15,666 bases of DNA from Bacteroidota bacterium (GCA_023391895.1 JAEWAC010000289.1:1-15666); one strand, 5' to 3'; positions 1 to 6,883 are shown, numbered from the stretch's first letter. Numbers and translations: made by a program. The notes: generated by a model from the sequence alone, not told the origin.

Positions 1-227
1 TAAGCGGTATAGGCGTATTTATAGTAAATATCTTCAAATTCAGCCCCGCTTTTAAAGTAAGGCATCACATCCTCGTATAACTGCTGGGCATAGTTATACT
101 TCTTTTTTGCATAGTATTGCTCTGCCATCCGCAGCTTGTAATGCGCATCCTTGCTCTTCAGAACCTTATTTATGCCCTGACAGCTAACCAGCAAAATGGA
201 TAATAATATAACACTGAAGAACTTCAT
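1..227 (-). CDS. bamD: Outer membrane assembly lipoprotein BamD (5' part only)
   Basis: BamD is the TPR lipoprotein of the BAM complex, which folds beta-barrel proteins into the outer membrane from the periplasmic side. The window holds the first 75 codons; the rest lies beyond the left edge. The protein starts MKFFSVILLSILLVSC, a type II signal peptide with lipobox LVSC, so Cys16 would be lipidated. It is followed by the stretch KSKDAHYKLRMAEQYY and a first TPR-like helix pair (KKKYNYAQQLYEDV), in the arrangement seen in Bacteroidota BamD proteins. The ATG at 225-227 directly precedes the hydrophobic signal core, and a -7-like box lies only 9 nt upstream. The gene is separated from the upstream OmpA-family gene by an intrinsic terminator, so it is probably transcribed from its own promoter. 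The family call rests on the N-terminus alone; another TPR lipoprotein is possible but less likely. Confidence 0.82.
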   Translation of the reverse strand, partial: MKFFSVILLSILLVSCQGINKVLKSKDAHYKLRMAEQYYAKKKYNYAQQLYEDVMPYFKSGAEFEDIYYKYAYTA

Positions 228-236
228 AAAGAGGTG

Positions 237-244
237 CAAAGTTA
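237..244 (-). promoter_or_regulatory. Candidate -7 box of bamD
   Basis: Read on the minus strand the sequence is TAACTTTG, an exact match to the Bacteroidota -7 consensus TAnnTTTG. No TTG lies at the 19-bp spacing expected for the -33 element. Only 9 nt separate it from the bamD ATG, so the transcript would have almost no leader. A chance match in AT-rich DNA cannot be excluded. Confidence 0.42.
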
Positions 245-321
245 TATAGTTTAGGCAAATTTTCTTAAAATATGCCAAAAACCGGCAAAGAGGCCGTTAA
301 TGTTTTGAAAATTAAACTCAT

Positions 322-349
322 AAAAAACCCTCCGCAAGGGAGGGTTTTT
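322..349 (-). terminator. Intrinsic terminator after the OmpA-family gene
   Basis: A perfect 11-bp stem (323-333 with 339-349) has a 5-nt loop. Its core is CCCTCC/GGAGGG, flanked by A and T runs, so on the minus strand the GC core is followed by six T (322-327). It lies 20 nt beyond the OmpA-family stop codon and before bamD, and so separates the two genes. The A/T symmetry means it could also work on the other strand, but no plus-strand gene ends here. Confidence 0.85.
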
Positions 350-369
350 AAAATTTATACCTGTTAAGA

Positions 370-2010
370 TTATTGTCTTCTCAGATTGGGGTGCGGAGCC
401 GGAACGGTTGTAGGACCTTGGTCTTCCGGAGTGGCAGCACGCAGATCTACCGTGTTGCAATCACCACCTTCCTGACCGTAGTTGAATACAAAGCGGTCAC
501 CAGAGATACCTTCTCTTTCTACCAGGTAGTTAATAACAGCGTTTACGCGATCCCAGCTTCTTTGCTGCTGAGATTTGTTAGAAGCGCAGTAACCAGTAAC
601 TACTACACGGCACTCAGGGTTGTTACGCAAGCGGGCAGCTACAGAAGCCAGCAGACCTCTTGCATCGGTGCTTAAAGTAGCGCTGTTGCCAGAGAAAGTA
701 ACGCTTGGCAAAGCACCCAAAGCACTGATACAAGCTGTATCACGGACCGGGCCACAACCTTCTGGGCAAGGACATTTACCTACGCCATCAGCATCAACAG
801 GCTGACAAACCGTTGGGGTTACCAGTTCTTTATCGCGGCAGTCAGGTACACCATCACCATCTGTATCGCGGCTTACACCATGAGAGTCAACCGGGCAGCC
901 TTGAGGAGTTTGCTCCTGGTCAAATTGGTCAGTTACACCGTCGCCATCGCTATCCGGCAATACGGGTTTTGGAATACGCATCAAACGAGGATTGCGGATT
1001 TCGCTGTAAGCATAATCCAGCGGGTTCATCCACCACAGCGGCTCGGTAGCTCTTGCACCAATGTTGTAATTCAGACCCAGGGTTAAGTGATTGTAGGCGT
1101 CAAAATCTTGAGTAAGAACCGGCTGACCAGCTACCTGCTCAGCCCAACGCTGACCGTCGATCAGGTCATCTTTGGTAATGGTAAAGCGATCTTCTAAAGC
1201 AATATTGAATCGGTTGTTCAGCTTGAAAGCAATACCGGCACCTAAGTGGCCAACAGGGCGGAAGGTACTACCGGCAATTTTCGGACGGCGGCCATCAGCT
1301 TCGTTTTCGGCCTGTGTTTCATAAGTATCATCCAGTAAGTCTTTCAGGGCATCCCGGGTATCTTTTCTTGTTTTCCAGGTACCGTTGGGAACAGAAGCAA
1401 AATTATAGGTGGGAGCACCCAAAGCATCGTTACTGCCGTTATCATTTACAGCATTCACATGCGTATCATACATCATACCGCCGATACCAGCCAACACATA
1501 CAGGTTTACGCCAGACTTGGCTTTGTGAAAGCGGATGTTATTTAAAGTAAGAAGGGCCTCTAAAGAAAGATCATGTACCACTGTTTTGTAGTTATAAAAA
1601 ACAGGTGAACCGCTGCCTGCATAACGGAACCAAGCATCATTGTTGCGGTAGTTAGTAGAACGCTGCCAGTTCAAACCTTTACCAATACCCTGCATGTAGT
1701 TCAAACGGGCAGAGAACAGGTAACCAAAAGCTTTACGGATGTGCGCACCTACACCGTAAGACGGAACAGAAGTTACGTCACCACTAACATTGAACATACC
1801 AGCTTTAACACCGATTTCCCATTGGTTGCGGGGTTTTGCCGGAAAGTTGTATGCGCCATTCATGAATTCAGTGTGCTGAGGCATTCTTTTGGACGGAATA
1901 ATCGACGAATCAGCAGCATCATAACCGGTTCCCGTCGTTGCCTGGGAAAAACCGTACGATGCCAACAGACATAGTATGCCTGTTAGGAGAGAGTACTTTT
2001 TGCTTGCCAT
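370..2010 (-). CDS. OmpA-family outer-membrane protein with thrombospondin type 3 repeats
   Basis: 546 aa. Residues 1-24 form a signal peptide ending around SYGFSQA. Residues about 60-320 have alternating hydrophobic and aromatic strands ending NYNIGA, consistent with an OmpA-type beta-barrel. Residues 353-391 hold two Ca-binding thrombospondin type 3 repeats (DSDGDGVTDQFD and DTDGDGVPDCRD) with a degenerate third near 405, followed by a Cys-rich linker (CPCPEGCGPVRDTAC). Residues about 434-526 form an OmpA-like periplasmic domain of the peptidoglycan-binding type. Such proteins tether the outer membrane to the cell wall. Oddly, the usual GxTD motif reads GYCA (473-476), so the Asp that normally contacts diaminopimelate is missing, while the downstream Arg (R488 in WDRVNAVINYL) is kept. 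The domain also carries three Cys (467, 475, 518). The gene has its own promoter and terminator. The class is secure; the exact role is not. Confidence 0.88.
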   Translation of the reverse strand: MASKKYSLLTGILCLLASYGFSQATTGTGYDAADSSIIPSKRMPQHTEFMNGAYNFPAKPRNQWEIGVKAGMFNVSGDVTSVPSYGVGAHIRKAFGYLFSARLNYMQGIGKGLNWQRSTNYRNNDAWFRYAGSGSPVFYNYKTVVHDLSLEALLTLNNIRFHKAKSGVNLYVLAGIGGMMYDTHVNAVNDNGSNDALGAPTYNFASVPNGTWKTRKDTRDALKDLLDDTYETQAENEADGRRPKIAGSTFRPVGHLGAGIAFKLNNRFNIALEDRFTITKDDLIDGQRWAEQVAGQPVLTQDFDAYNHLTLGLNYNIGARATEPLWWMNPLDYAYSEIRNPRLMRIPKPVLPDSDGDGVTDQFDQEQTPQGCPVDSHGVSRDTDGDGVPDCRDKELVTPTVCQPVDADGVGKCPCPEGCGPVRDTACISALGALPSVTFSGNSATLSTDARGLLASVAARLRNNPECRVVVTGYCASNKSQQQRSWDRVNAVINYLVEREGISGDRFVFNYGQEGGDCNTVDLRAATPEDQGPTTVPAPHPNLRRQ

Positions 2011-2051
2011 AACTGTTGATTAAAATTTAAAAACAATATCCTAATGTTGGA

Positions 2052-2082
2052 CAAAAATATAAATTGACATACAATTATCAAA
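2052..2082 (-). promoter_or_regulatory. Bacteroidota-type promoter of the OmpA-family gene
   Basis: On the minus strand a TTTG (2079-2082) is followed, after exactly 19 bp, by TATTTTTG (2052-2059). This matches the Bacteroidota primary sigma factor consensus (TTG at -33, TAnnTTTG at -7) in both boxes and in spacing. It predicts a 5' leader of roughly 35-40 nt before the ATG at 2010. It is the best-formed promoter in the window and fits an abundant outer-membrane protein. The divergent polyprenyl synthase gene starts 126 bp away; between them a short inverted repeat (TGCAT GT ATGCA, 2106-2117) is the only other feature I see. Confidence 0.75.
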
Positions 2083-2208
2083 CTTTTAAAATTTTATTTA
2101 CTTGCTGCATGTATGCAATTGAACGACTTTTGTCCGCTCTCAATCTGCAATTCTTATACCATGCGACTTCATATGTTTCAGGCTTTGTAACTTTCCGGCA
2201 ATTTTCCA

Positions 2209-3171
2209 ATGCAACTACCACTTAATTTAATAGCCGAAGAACTGAAGATCTTTGAAACCAAGTTCAAAGATGCCGCCAGCAGCAATGTGCAAATGCTCGA
2301 TCGGATCATGCGCTACGTGGTAAAACGTAAGGGCAAGCAATTACGGCCGATGTTTGTTTTTCTTTCCGCCAAGCTTTGCGGGCAGGTCAACGAGTCTACC
2401 TACCGGGCCGCTTCGCTGGTAGAACTGCTGCACACCGCTACCCTGGTGCACGACGACGTAGTGGATGACTCCCTGGAACGTAGAGGTTTTTTCTCAGTTT
2501 ATGCGCTGTGGAAGAACAAAGTTTCTGTATTGGTTGGGGATTACTTGTTAGCAAAAGGTTTGTTGCTTTCACTTGACAACAATGATTTCCGCATCCTGCA
2601 GATTCTGTCAGACGCCGTGAGAAAGATGAGTGAAGGCGAATTGCTTCAAATTGAAAAGTCGCGATCCCTCAACTTGGATGAGGCTGTTTACTTTGAAATC
2701 ATCCGCAGCAAAACGGCTTCCCTGCTGGCTTCTGCCTGTGCTGCCGGTGCCTGGTCGGCCACCGGCGACGAAGACCTAGCCCAAAAAATGAAAATGTTCG
2801 GCGAAAAAGTAGGGATTGCCTTTCAGATCAAAGATGACCTTTTTGACTATGCCGCCGATAATGTAGGCAAGCCTACCGGCAACGACATCAAGGAAAAAAA
2901 GCTGACCCTTCCGCTGATTTATACCTTAAATAATACCGATAAGAAAACTCGCCGGGAAATTATCTATATTGTAAAGAATCAGAACAAGGTCAAATCCAAG
3001 GTGGACTATATCATCAAAGAGGTAGCCGCTTCCGGTGGCATTGATTACACCATCCAAAAAATGAATCAGTACAAGCAGGAAGCTTTGGATATATTAGCCA
3101 CTTTTCCGGATAGCGAAATAAAAACAGGATTTGCAGATTTAGTGAACTTTGTAACCGACAGGAAGTATTAA
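2209..3171 (+). CDS. Trans-polyprenyl diphosphate synthase (long-chain)
   Basis: 320 aa, the normal length for the family. It would condense isopentenyl diphosphate onto an allylic diphosphate to make an all-trans polyprenyl diphosphate, in Bacteroidota probably the menaquinone side chain. All signature elements are present: the K43/R46 substrate-binding region (KQLRP), the first Asp-rich motif DDVVDD (82-87) followed by RRG (91-93), SKTASL (167-172), and the second Asp-rich motif DDLFD (209-213) followed by GKPTGNDIKEKK. The fifth residue before the first motif is Ala77 rather than an aromatic residue, which in this family allows long products. The start at 2209 leaves an ordinary N-terminal helix; a weak TAACTTTC box lies at 2188-2195. 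It is followed in the same direction by recJ after a 102-bp repeat-filled gap. It could be called IspB or HepT-like; chain length cannot be read from the sequence. Confidence 0.93.
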   Translation: MQLPLNLIAEELKIFETKFKDAASSNVQMLDRIMRYVVKRKGKQLRPMFVFLSAKLCGQVNESTYRAASLVELLHTATLVHDDVVDDSLERRGFFSVYALWKNKVSVLVGDYLLAKGLLLSLDNNDFRILQILSDAVRKMSEGELLQIEKSRSLNLDEAVYFEIIRSKTASLLASACAAGAWSATGDEDLAQKMKMFGEKVGIAFQIKDDLFDYAADNVGKPTGNDIKEKKLTLPLIYTLNNTDKKTRREIIYIVKNQNKVKSKVDYIIKEVAASGGIDYTIQKMNQYKQEALDILATFPDSEIKTGFADLVNFVTDRKY

Positions 3172-3254
3172 GGAATCGTCAATAGTCAATGGTGAATAGT
3201 GAATGATGAGATACCAACTTGTGAACCTTAAACTCAAAACCTTAAACTTTAAAC
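3171..3254. repeat. Heptad-register tandem repeat between polyprenyl synthase and recJ
   Basis: Starting at the last base of the polyprenyl synthase stop codon, the sequence can be cut into twelve successive 7-bp blocks with no slip. Blocks 2-5 (3178-3205) fit GTSAATR (GTCAATA, GTCAATG, GTGAATA, GTGAATG). Blocks 6-7 are degenerate. Blocks 8-12 (3220-3254) end in AAC (TGTGAAC, CTTAAAC, TCAAAAC, CTTAAAC, TTTAAAC). The array fills almost the whole gap before the recJ ATG at 3274. No open frame or hairpin accounts for it. Confidence 0.8.
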
Positions 3255-3273
3255 TACCCGACACCGCAGCAAC

Positions 3274-4980
3274 ATGAGTAAACAAAAACGTTGGCGCATC
3301 AATCAGGCCGAGCCACAAAAGGTGGAGGCATTACATGGGGTTTTAAAAATCAACAAAGCCCTGTGCAAGATATTGGTGCAACGTGGAATTGAAACTTATG
3401 AAGCTGCCAAAAGCTTTTTCCGTCCGCAACTCACCGACCTGCACAGCCCCTGGCTGATGAAGGACATGGACAAGGCCGTGGATCGCATTCTTCAGGCCTT
3501 TAATAAAGGAGAAAAAATACTGGTCTTTGGCGACTATGATGTAGACGGCACCACCGCCGTTGCCTGCATGTATCAGTTTTTAAAAACCCATTATCCGCAG
3601 GTGGAGTTTTACATCCCGCACCGCTATAAAGAAGGCTACGGCGTGAGCCAGGCGGGGATTGACTTTGCCATCGAAAACCAGTACACCTTAATTGTATCGC
3701 TGGACTGCGGCATCAAATCCGTAGAGTTAATTGGTTATGCCAAAGCACACGGCATTGACTTTATTGTGTGTGACCACCACCTGCCCGATGAAGCGTTGCC
3801 GCCGGCGGTAGCCATTTTAAATCCCAAACAAAAAGATTGTACGTATCCTTATAAAGAATTGTGTGGTTGCGGTGTGGGCTTTAAACTGATCTGTGCCTTA
3901 TCCGAAAAACTGCACTTGCCCTCAAGCGAAGCGTTTCATTACCTGGACCTGGTGGCTACCGCTATTGCCGCCGACATTGTATCGGTAAGCGGCGAAAACC
4001 GGGTACTGGCTTATTACGGACTCAAAAAGGCCAACGAACGGCCCAACTTCGGCATCAAGGCCCTGAGCATATTAAGCGGTTTGAAAAAAGACCTGCTGAT
4101 CAACAACCTGGTGTTTATGATTGCGCCGCGGGTCAACGCCGCCGGCCGTATGGACGATGCCCGCAAAGCCGTTCAGATGTTTGTCGCCCAAAGTCTGGAA
4201 GAAGCCATGCAGTGGGCCGAACAATTGCACTCCGACAACAGCAACCGCAAAGAGGCCGACACCAATATTACCGAAGAAGCCCTGGCCCTGATTGAGGGGG
4301 ATGAACTCCTGATCAACCGGCGCAGCACCGTACTCTTTCAGCCGCACTGGCACAAAGGCGTGGTGGGCATCGTGGCATCCCGCCTCATTGATCATTACTA
4401 CCGTCCTACTATTATTTTAACCCAGTCGGGCGACTATGTAGCCGGCTCGGCCCGCAGCGTGATGGGATTTAATGTATACGAGGCCATTCACCAGTGCAAG
4501 GACCTGCTGCTGGGCTATGGCGGCCACTTTTACGCCGCCGGCATGACGCTGGAAACCGACAAGGTAGAAGCGTTTTGCCAGAAGTTCGAAGAGGTGGTCA
4601 ACGCCTCGCTGCACCCCGACCTGCTGATCCCCGAAATCGTGATTGATGCGGAGATTGGTTTTAAAGACATCAACCGCTCCTTTTTTAACATCATCTGCCA
4701 GATGGAGCCTTTTGGCCCCGACAACCTGCGGCCCACCTTTGTCACCAAAAACGTCTACGATACCGGTTTCAGTAAAATTGTAAAAGAAAAGCACCTGCGG
4801 TTTGTGGTCAAGCACGAAGGCGTCATTATTACCGGTATCGGCTTTGGTCTGGCCGAAAAAATGGCGTTGCTGGCACCCAACCAACCGGTAGACCTGGTCT
4901 ACAAGATTGACGAAAACGAATGGAACGGCGAAAAAAGCCTGCAGCTGCGGGTGATTGATGTAAAGAAAAGTGAATCGTGA
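3274..4980 (+). CDS. recJ: Single-stranded-DNA-specific exonuclease RecJ
   Basis: 568 aa, the usual RecJ size. This cytoplasmic 5'-3' exonuclease acts on single-stranded DNA in RecF-pathway recombination, base-excision repair and mismatch repair. It is a DHH-superfamily enzyme using divalent metal ions. Visible motifs in order: DYDVDG (87-92), SLDCG around D144, DHH (167-169), AADIVS (232-237), RVNAAGRM (286-293), HWHKGVVGIVASR (358-370), the DHHA1 motif GGHFYAAG (416-423), and the OB-fold region starting MEPFGPDN (477-484). All metal-binding positions appear intact. The ATG at 3274 fits the family N-terminus. It probably shares a transcript with the polyprenyl synthase gene. The last three residues (SES) and the stop codon lie inside a heptad repeat array continuing downstream, so the extreme C-terminus may be repeat-derived. 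Confidence 0.96.
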   Translation: MSKQKRWRINQAEPQKVEALHGVLKINKALCKILVQRGIETYEAAKSFFRPQLTDLHSPWLMKDMDKAVDRILQAFNKGEKILVFGDYDVDGTTAVACMYQFLKTHYPQVEFYIPHRYKEGYGVSQAGIDFAIENQYTLIVSLDCGIKSVELIGYAKAHGIDFIVCDHHLPDEALPPAVAILNPKQKDCTYPYKELCGCGVGFKLICALSEKLHLPSSEAFHYLDLVATAIAADIVSVSGENRVLAYYGLKKANERPNFGIKALSILSGLKKDLLINNLVFMIAPRVNAAGRMDDARKAVQMFVAQSLEEAMQWAEQLHSDNSNRKEADTNITEEALALIEGDELLINRRSTVLFQPHWHKGVVGIVASRLIDHYYRPTIILTQSGDYVAGSARSVMGFNVYEAIHQCKDLLLGYGGHFYAAGMTLETDKVEAFCQKFEEVVNASLHPDLLIPEIVIDAEIGFKDINRSFFNIICQMEPFGPDNLRPTFVTKNVYDTGFSKIVKEKHLRFVVKHEGVIITGIGFGLAEKMALLAPNQPVDLVYKIDENEWNGEKSLQLRVIDVKKSES

Positions 4981-5018
4981 ACCGTCAATGGTGAATAGTC
5001 AATAGTGAATGGTGAATG
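4970..5018. repeat. Heptad tandem repeat overlapping the recJ stop codon
   Basis: Seven uninterrupted 7-bp units follow GTSAATR or a one-base variant: GTGAATC, GTGAACC, GTCAATG, GTGAATA, GTCAATA, GTGAATG, GTGAATG. The consensus is the same as in the array at 3178-3205. Units 1-2 overlap the end of recJ: they encode its last residues and contain its TGA stop (4978-4980). Confidence 0.88.
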
Positions 5019-5037
5019 CTTAAAGTATCAGGTGGCT

Positions 5038-5478
5038 ATATGGGGTTTTGAAGATGTTAGATCTCAGATTTCAGGGATTTATAAAAGGATTACGCAGATA
5101 GATGAGCCGCATGGGTTTTTAAAAGAGTTGATAACTTGTACCGTTTAGCCCAGAATGGTTCAAAAGTCCATACGTCAATTCAATAGCTGAAATATAGCCT
5201 ATTGCTTGGCCTCCCGCTCCACCGGGGAGGGATCAGAGGGAGGGGCCGCTCTACGGGATTGTGAAAGAATGCGAACGGCAAGGGGTTTTGAAAGTCTTTT
5301 CATTTGCAGTTCATGCTGGCCCTGAATGACCGTAAAACCCAACTTTTTTAAAGCCCCATACCCAACTATTCAACAATCAACACTTCAACTATCCAACTCC
5401 TTCAAAACGCTATATGACCTTCAGGAATCCGTGAAATCCTTTTCAAATCCGTGTAATCTGTGATTCAAAACCCCATAT
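5038..5478. repeat. Long imperfect inverted repeat bounding 441 bp
   Basis: The outer 15 bp are perfect inverted copies: ATATGGGGTTTTGAA at 5038-5052 and its reverse complement at 5464-5478. Inside, 5065-5099 and the reverse complement of 5425-5460 align at about 28 of 35 positions (shared blocks CAGATT, GGATTT and AAAAGGATT). Further inward a weaker match near 5110-5125 pairs with about 5394-5408 (GTTTT..GAGTTG), in the same order. No transposase or other open frame lies between, so if this is one unit it is non-autonomous. Two independent insertions of one repeat in opposite orientation would look the same. Confidence 0.62.
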
Positions 5479-5587
5479 CCTCCCTTTCCCACCCTATTAT
5501 CGGCGCTTTTACAGCCCAAAATTCCATATTTAACAGCTAGTTTTCAAATATCTCCCCATCCGCCATCAAAAAATCAGACATTCTACC

Positions 5588-5595
5588 TACCTTCG
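5588..5595 (+). promoter_or_regulatory. Weak candidate -7 box of the rpsF operon
   Basis: TACCTTCG differs by one base from TAnnTTTG and lies 39 nt before the rpsF ATG, leaving an A/T-rich leader. No TTG is found at the expected -33 spacing. A promoter should lie near here because the ribosomal genes follow a long gene-free region, but this particular box is only a fair candidate. Confidence 0.38.
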
Positions 5596-5634
5596 CGCTC
5601 CAAATTTTATTTTTTAATCAAACAAAACAGGGTA

Positions 5635-6000
5635 ATGAACAATTACGAATTGATGGTGATTTTTACCCCCGTGCTGAGAGATGATGAGTTTAAAAACGCG
5701 CAGCGCAAGTTCACTACGCTGATCACCGACAACGGTGGCCAGATTGTAGCCGAGAACCCCTGGGGCCTGAAATCACTGGCGTACCCGATCCAGAAAAAAA
5801 CCACCGGTTTGTACTGGGTTGTGGAATTTACCGCGCCATCCGACTTCAATGAGAAGCTGAAGATCCAGCTTTTGCGTGACGAATCTGTATTGCGTCACAT
5901 GGCAACCAAACTCGACAAATACGCCGTTGAGTACAATGCAAAAAAGAGAAGTGGCGTACCAACCGGAACCGAAAAAGCAGCGGAGGTAAGCAATGGCTAG
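5635..6000 (+). CDS. rpsF: 30S ribosomal protein S6
   Basis: 121 aa, normal for S6. It sits on the platform of the small ribosomal subunit and binds 16S rRNA together with S18. The N-terminus NNYELMVIFTPVL, followed by the stretch NPWGLKSLAYPIQKKTTGLY (about 41-60) and RDESVLRHMATKLDKYA (82-98), is typical of Bacteroidota S6. The C-terminal tail beyond residue 100 is short, charged and probably disordered. It is the first gene of rpsF-rpsR-rplI; its last 8 nt overlap the start of rpsR, suggesting translational coupling of these two binding partners. As usual in Bacteroidota, no ssb or priB gene interrupts the cluster. Confidence 0.97.
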   Translation: MNNYELMVIFTPVLRDDEFKNAQRKFTTLITDNGGQIVAENPWGLKSLAYPIQKKTTGLYWVVEFTAPSDFNEKLKIQLLRDESVLRHMATKLDKYAVEYNAKKRSGVPTGTEKAAEVSNG

Positions 6001-6259
6001 ACCTAATGAAATTAAATACCTGACCGCCATCAAGCAGGAAAAACGTCCAAAGAAATTTTGCCGTTTTAAAAAGTATGGCATCCGCTACATCGATTATAAA
6101 GATGTGGAGTTTTTGAAAAAGTTCCTGAACGAGCAAGGTAAATTACTGCCCCGCCGCATTACCGGTAACTCTTTAAAATACCAGCGTAAAGTAAGCGATG
6201 CGGTAAAAAAAGCCCGCCAGATGGCTTTATTACCTTACGTAACCGATCTTTTAAAATAG
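5993..6259 (+). CDS. rpsR: 30S ribosomal protein S18
   Basis: 88 aa, typical S18. It pairs with S6 on the small-subunit platform. Recognisable segments are KKFCRFKKYGIRYIDYKD (about 20-37), the rRNA-binding core LLPRRITGNSLKYQRKV (52-68) and the ending ARQMALLPY. The ATG at 5993 lies inside the last codons of rpsF in another frame (8-nt overlap), so ribosomes ending S6 can restart here. No alternative start gives a better N-terminus. Confidence 0.97.
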   Translation: MARPNEIKYLTAIKQEKRPKKFCRFKKYGIRYIDYKDVEFLKKFLNEQGKLLPRRITGNSLKYQRKVSDAVKKARQMALLPYVTDLLK

Positions 6260-6322
6260 AATTTTTAACTCTAACCTGAAAGGGACAGTCCGCCGAGAGT
6301 GGATTGGGTAAAACAAACAATC

Positions 6323-6769
6323 ATGGAAATTATTTTAATACAGGATGTAGATAACCTGGGTGGCAAAAACGAGCTGGTAAAAGTAAAAAACGGCTATGCC
6401 CGTAACTTTTTGATCCCGCAGGGTTTTGCCGTAGAAGCCAATCCTTCTAACCGCAAGCAACTGGAAGAAAGACTGAAAGTAGCCAAGAAGAAGGAAGACG
6501 CGATGCTGGCCCAGATCAACAGCGTAATTGCCAAACTGAACGAAGCTCCGCTGAAAGTAGGCGCCAAAACCGGCACCTCCGGCAAGATCTTCGGTTCTGT
6601 AACGCCGCTGCAGATCAGCCGTGCCATCAGAGACCAGAAAGGTTACGAAATCGACAGAAAGAAAATTTCTATTACTGAAGAAGTAAAAGAACTGGGTACT
6701 TACAAAGCAGCGATCGACTTTGGTAATGGCCAACATGCCGAAGTAGCTTTTGAAGTAGTAGCTGAGTAA
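6323..6769 (+). CDS. rplI: 50S ribosomal protein L9
   Basis: 148 aa, matching the family length. L9 binds 23S rRNA near the L1 stalk and helps keep reading frame. The N-terminal domain starts MEIILIQDVDNLGGKNELV and contains the signature VKNGYARNFLIPQGFAVEA. A long connecting helix with Lys, Glu and Arg (about 44-75) leads to the C-terminal domain (GSVTPLQISRAIRDQKGYEI, then the end FEVVAE). I chose the ATG at 6323: an in-frame ATG at 6299 would add eight residues (MDWVKQTI) that the family lacks. The gene follows rpsR by 63 nt and ends the operon, with a strong terminator 18 nt after its stop. Confidence 0.97.
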   Translation: MEIILIQDVDNLGGKNELVKVKNGYARNFLIPQGFAVEANPSNRKQLEERLKVAKKKEDAMLAQINSVIAKLNEAPLKVGAKTGTSGKIFGSVTPLQISRAIRDQKGYEIDRKKISITEEVKELGTYKAAIDFGNGQHAEVAFEVVAE

Positions 6770-6787
6770 GGATCTGCTTCAACTTTT

Positions 6788-6821
6788 TAAAAAGTCCATA
6801 CAGTCTTGTATGGACTTTTTA
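6788..6821 (+). terminator. Terminator of the rpsF-rpsR-rplI operon
   Basis: A perfect 14-bp stem (6788-6801 with 6808-6821) has a 6-nt loop AGTCTT, and the right arm ends in TTTTT. The stem is built from two inverted copies of the motif GTATGGACTTTT that also occurs elsewhere in the window. A second palindrome, ACTTTTTAAAAAGT (6782-6795), shares the left arm, so two alternative hairpins compete. Confidence 0.85.
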
Positions 6822-6883
6822 ATTGCTGTTAATTGCTGCACTCTTTATACACCAAAGGCTATGGCTTTTTTATCAAAAACCGG

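Larger units (their letters stand above)
4981..5634. other. Gene-free 654-bp intergenic repeat mosaic before rpsF
   Basis: I see no supportable coding sequence or RNA gene here. Contents in order: the tail of the heptad array; the left arm of an inverted repeat (5038-5099); one GTATGGACTTTT copy on the minus strand (5162-5173); a GC-rich nested hairpin (GGCCTCCC 5208-5215 with GGGAGGGGCC 5238-5247, plus inner CTCC/GGAG); a second direct copy of GGGGTTTTGAA (5282-5292); a CAAC-based array with a 7-8 bp period (five CAAC at 5363, 5371, 5378, 5386 and 5394); two AATCCGTG copies 20 bp apart (5426 and 5446); the right inverted-repeat arm (to 5478); and finally the rpsF promoter area. The mix of unrelated repeat types suggests a site that tolerates repeat insertion between two transcription units. 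Confidence 0.7.

Noticed and set aside
373..1974. Several plus-strand open frames opposite the OmpA-family gene
   Set aside because: The minus-strand protein has a signal peptide, thrombospondin repeats and an OmpA domain; the opposite frames are short, mutually overlapping and featureless.
4072..4884. Minus-strand open frames within recJ (4072-4395 and 4417-4884)
   Set aside because: RecJ motifs are intact over the whole span on the plus strand; the antisense translations have no support.
3171..5018. Heptad arrays considered as CRISPR repeats
   Set aside because: Units are 7 bp, contiguous and degenerate, with no spacers, no 25-40 bp repeats and no cas genes nearby.
6299..6322. Upstream ATG for rplI adding MDWVKQTI
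   Set aside because: Ribosomal protein L9 begins directly with the MEIILIQDV-type strand, so the ATG at 6323 is the natural start.
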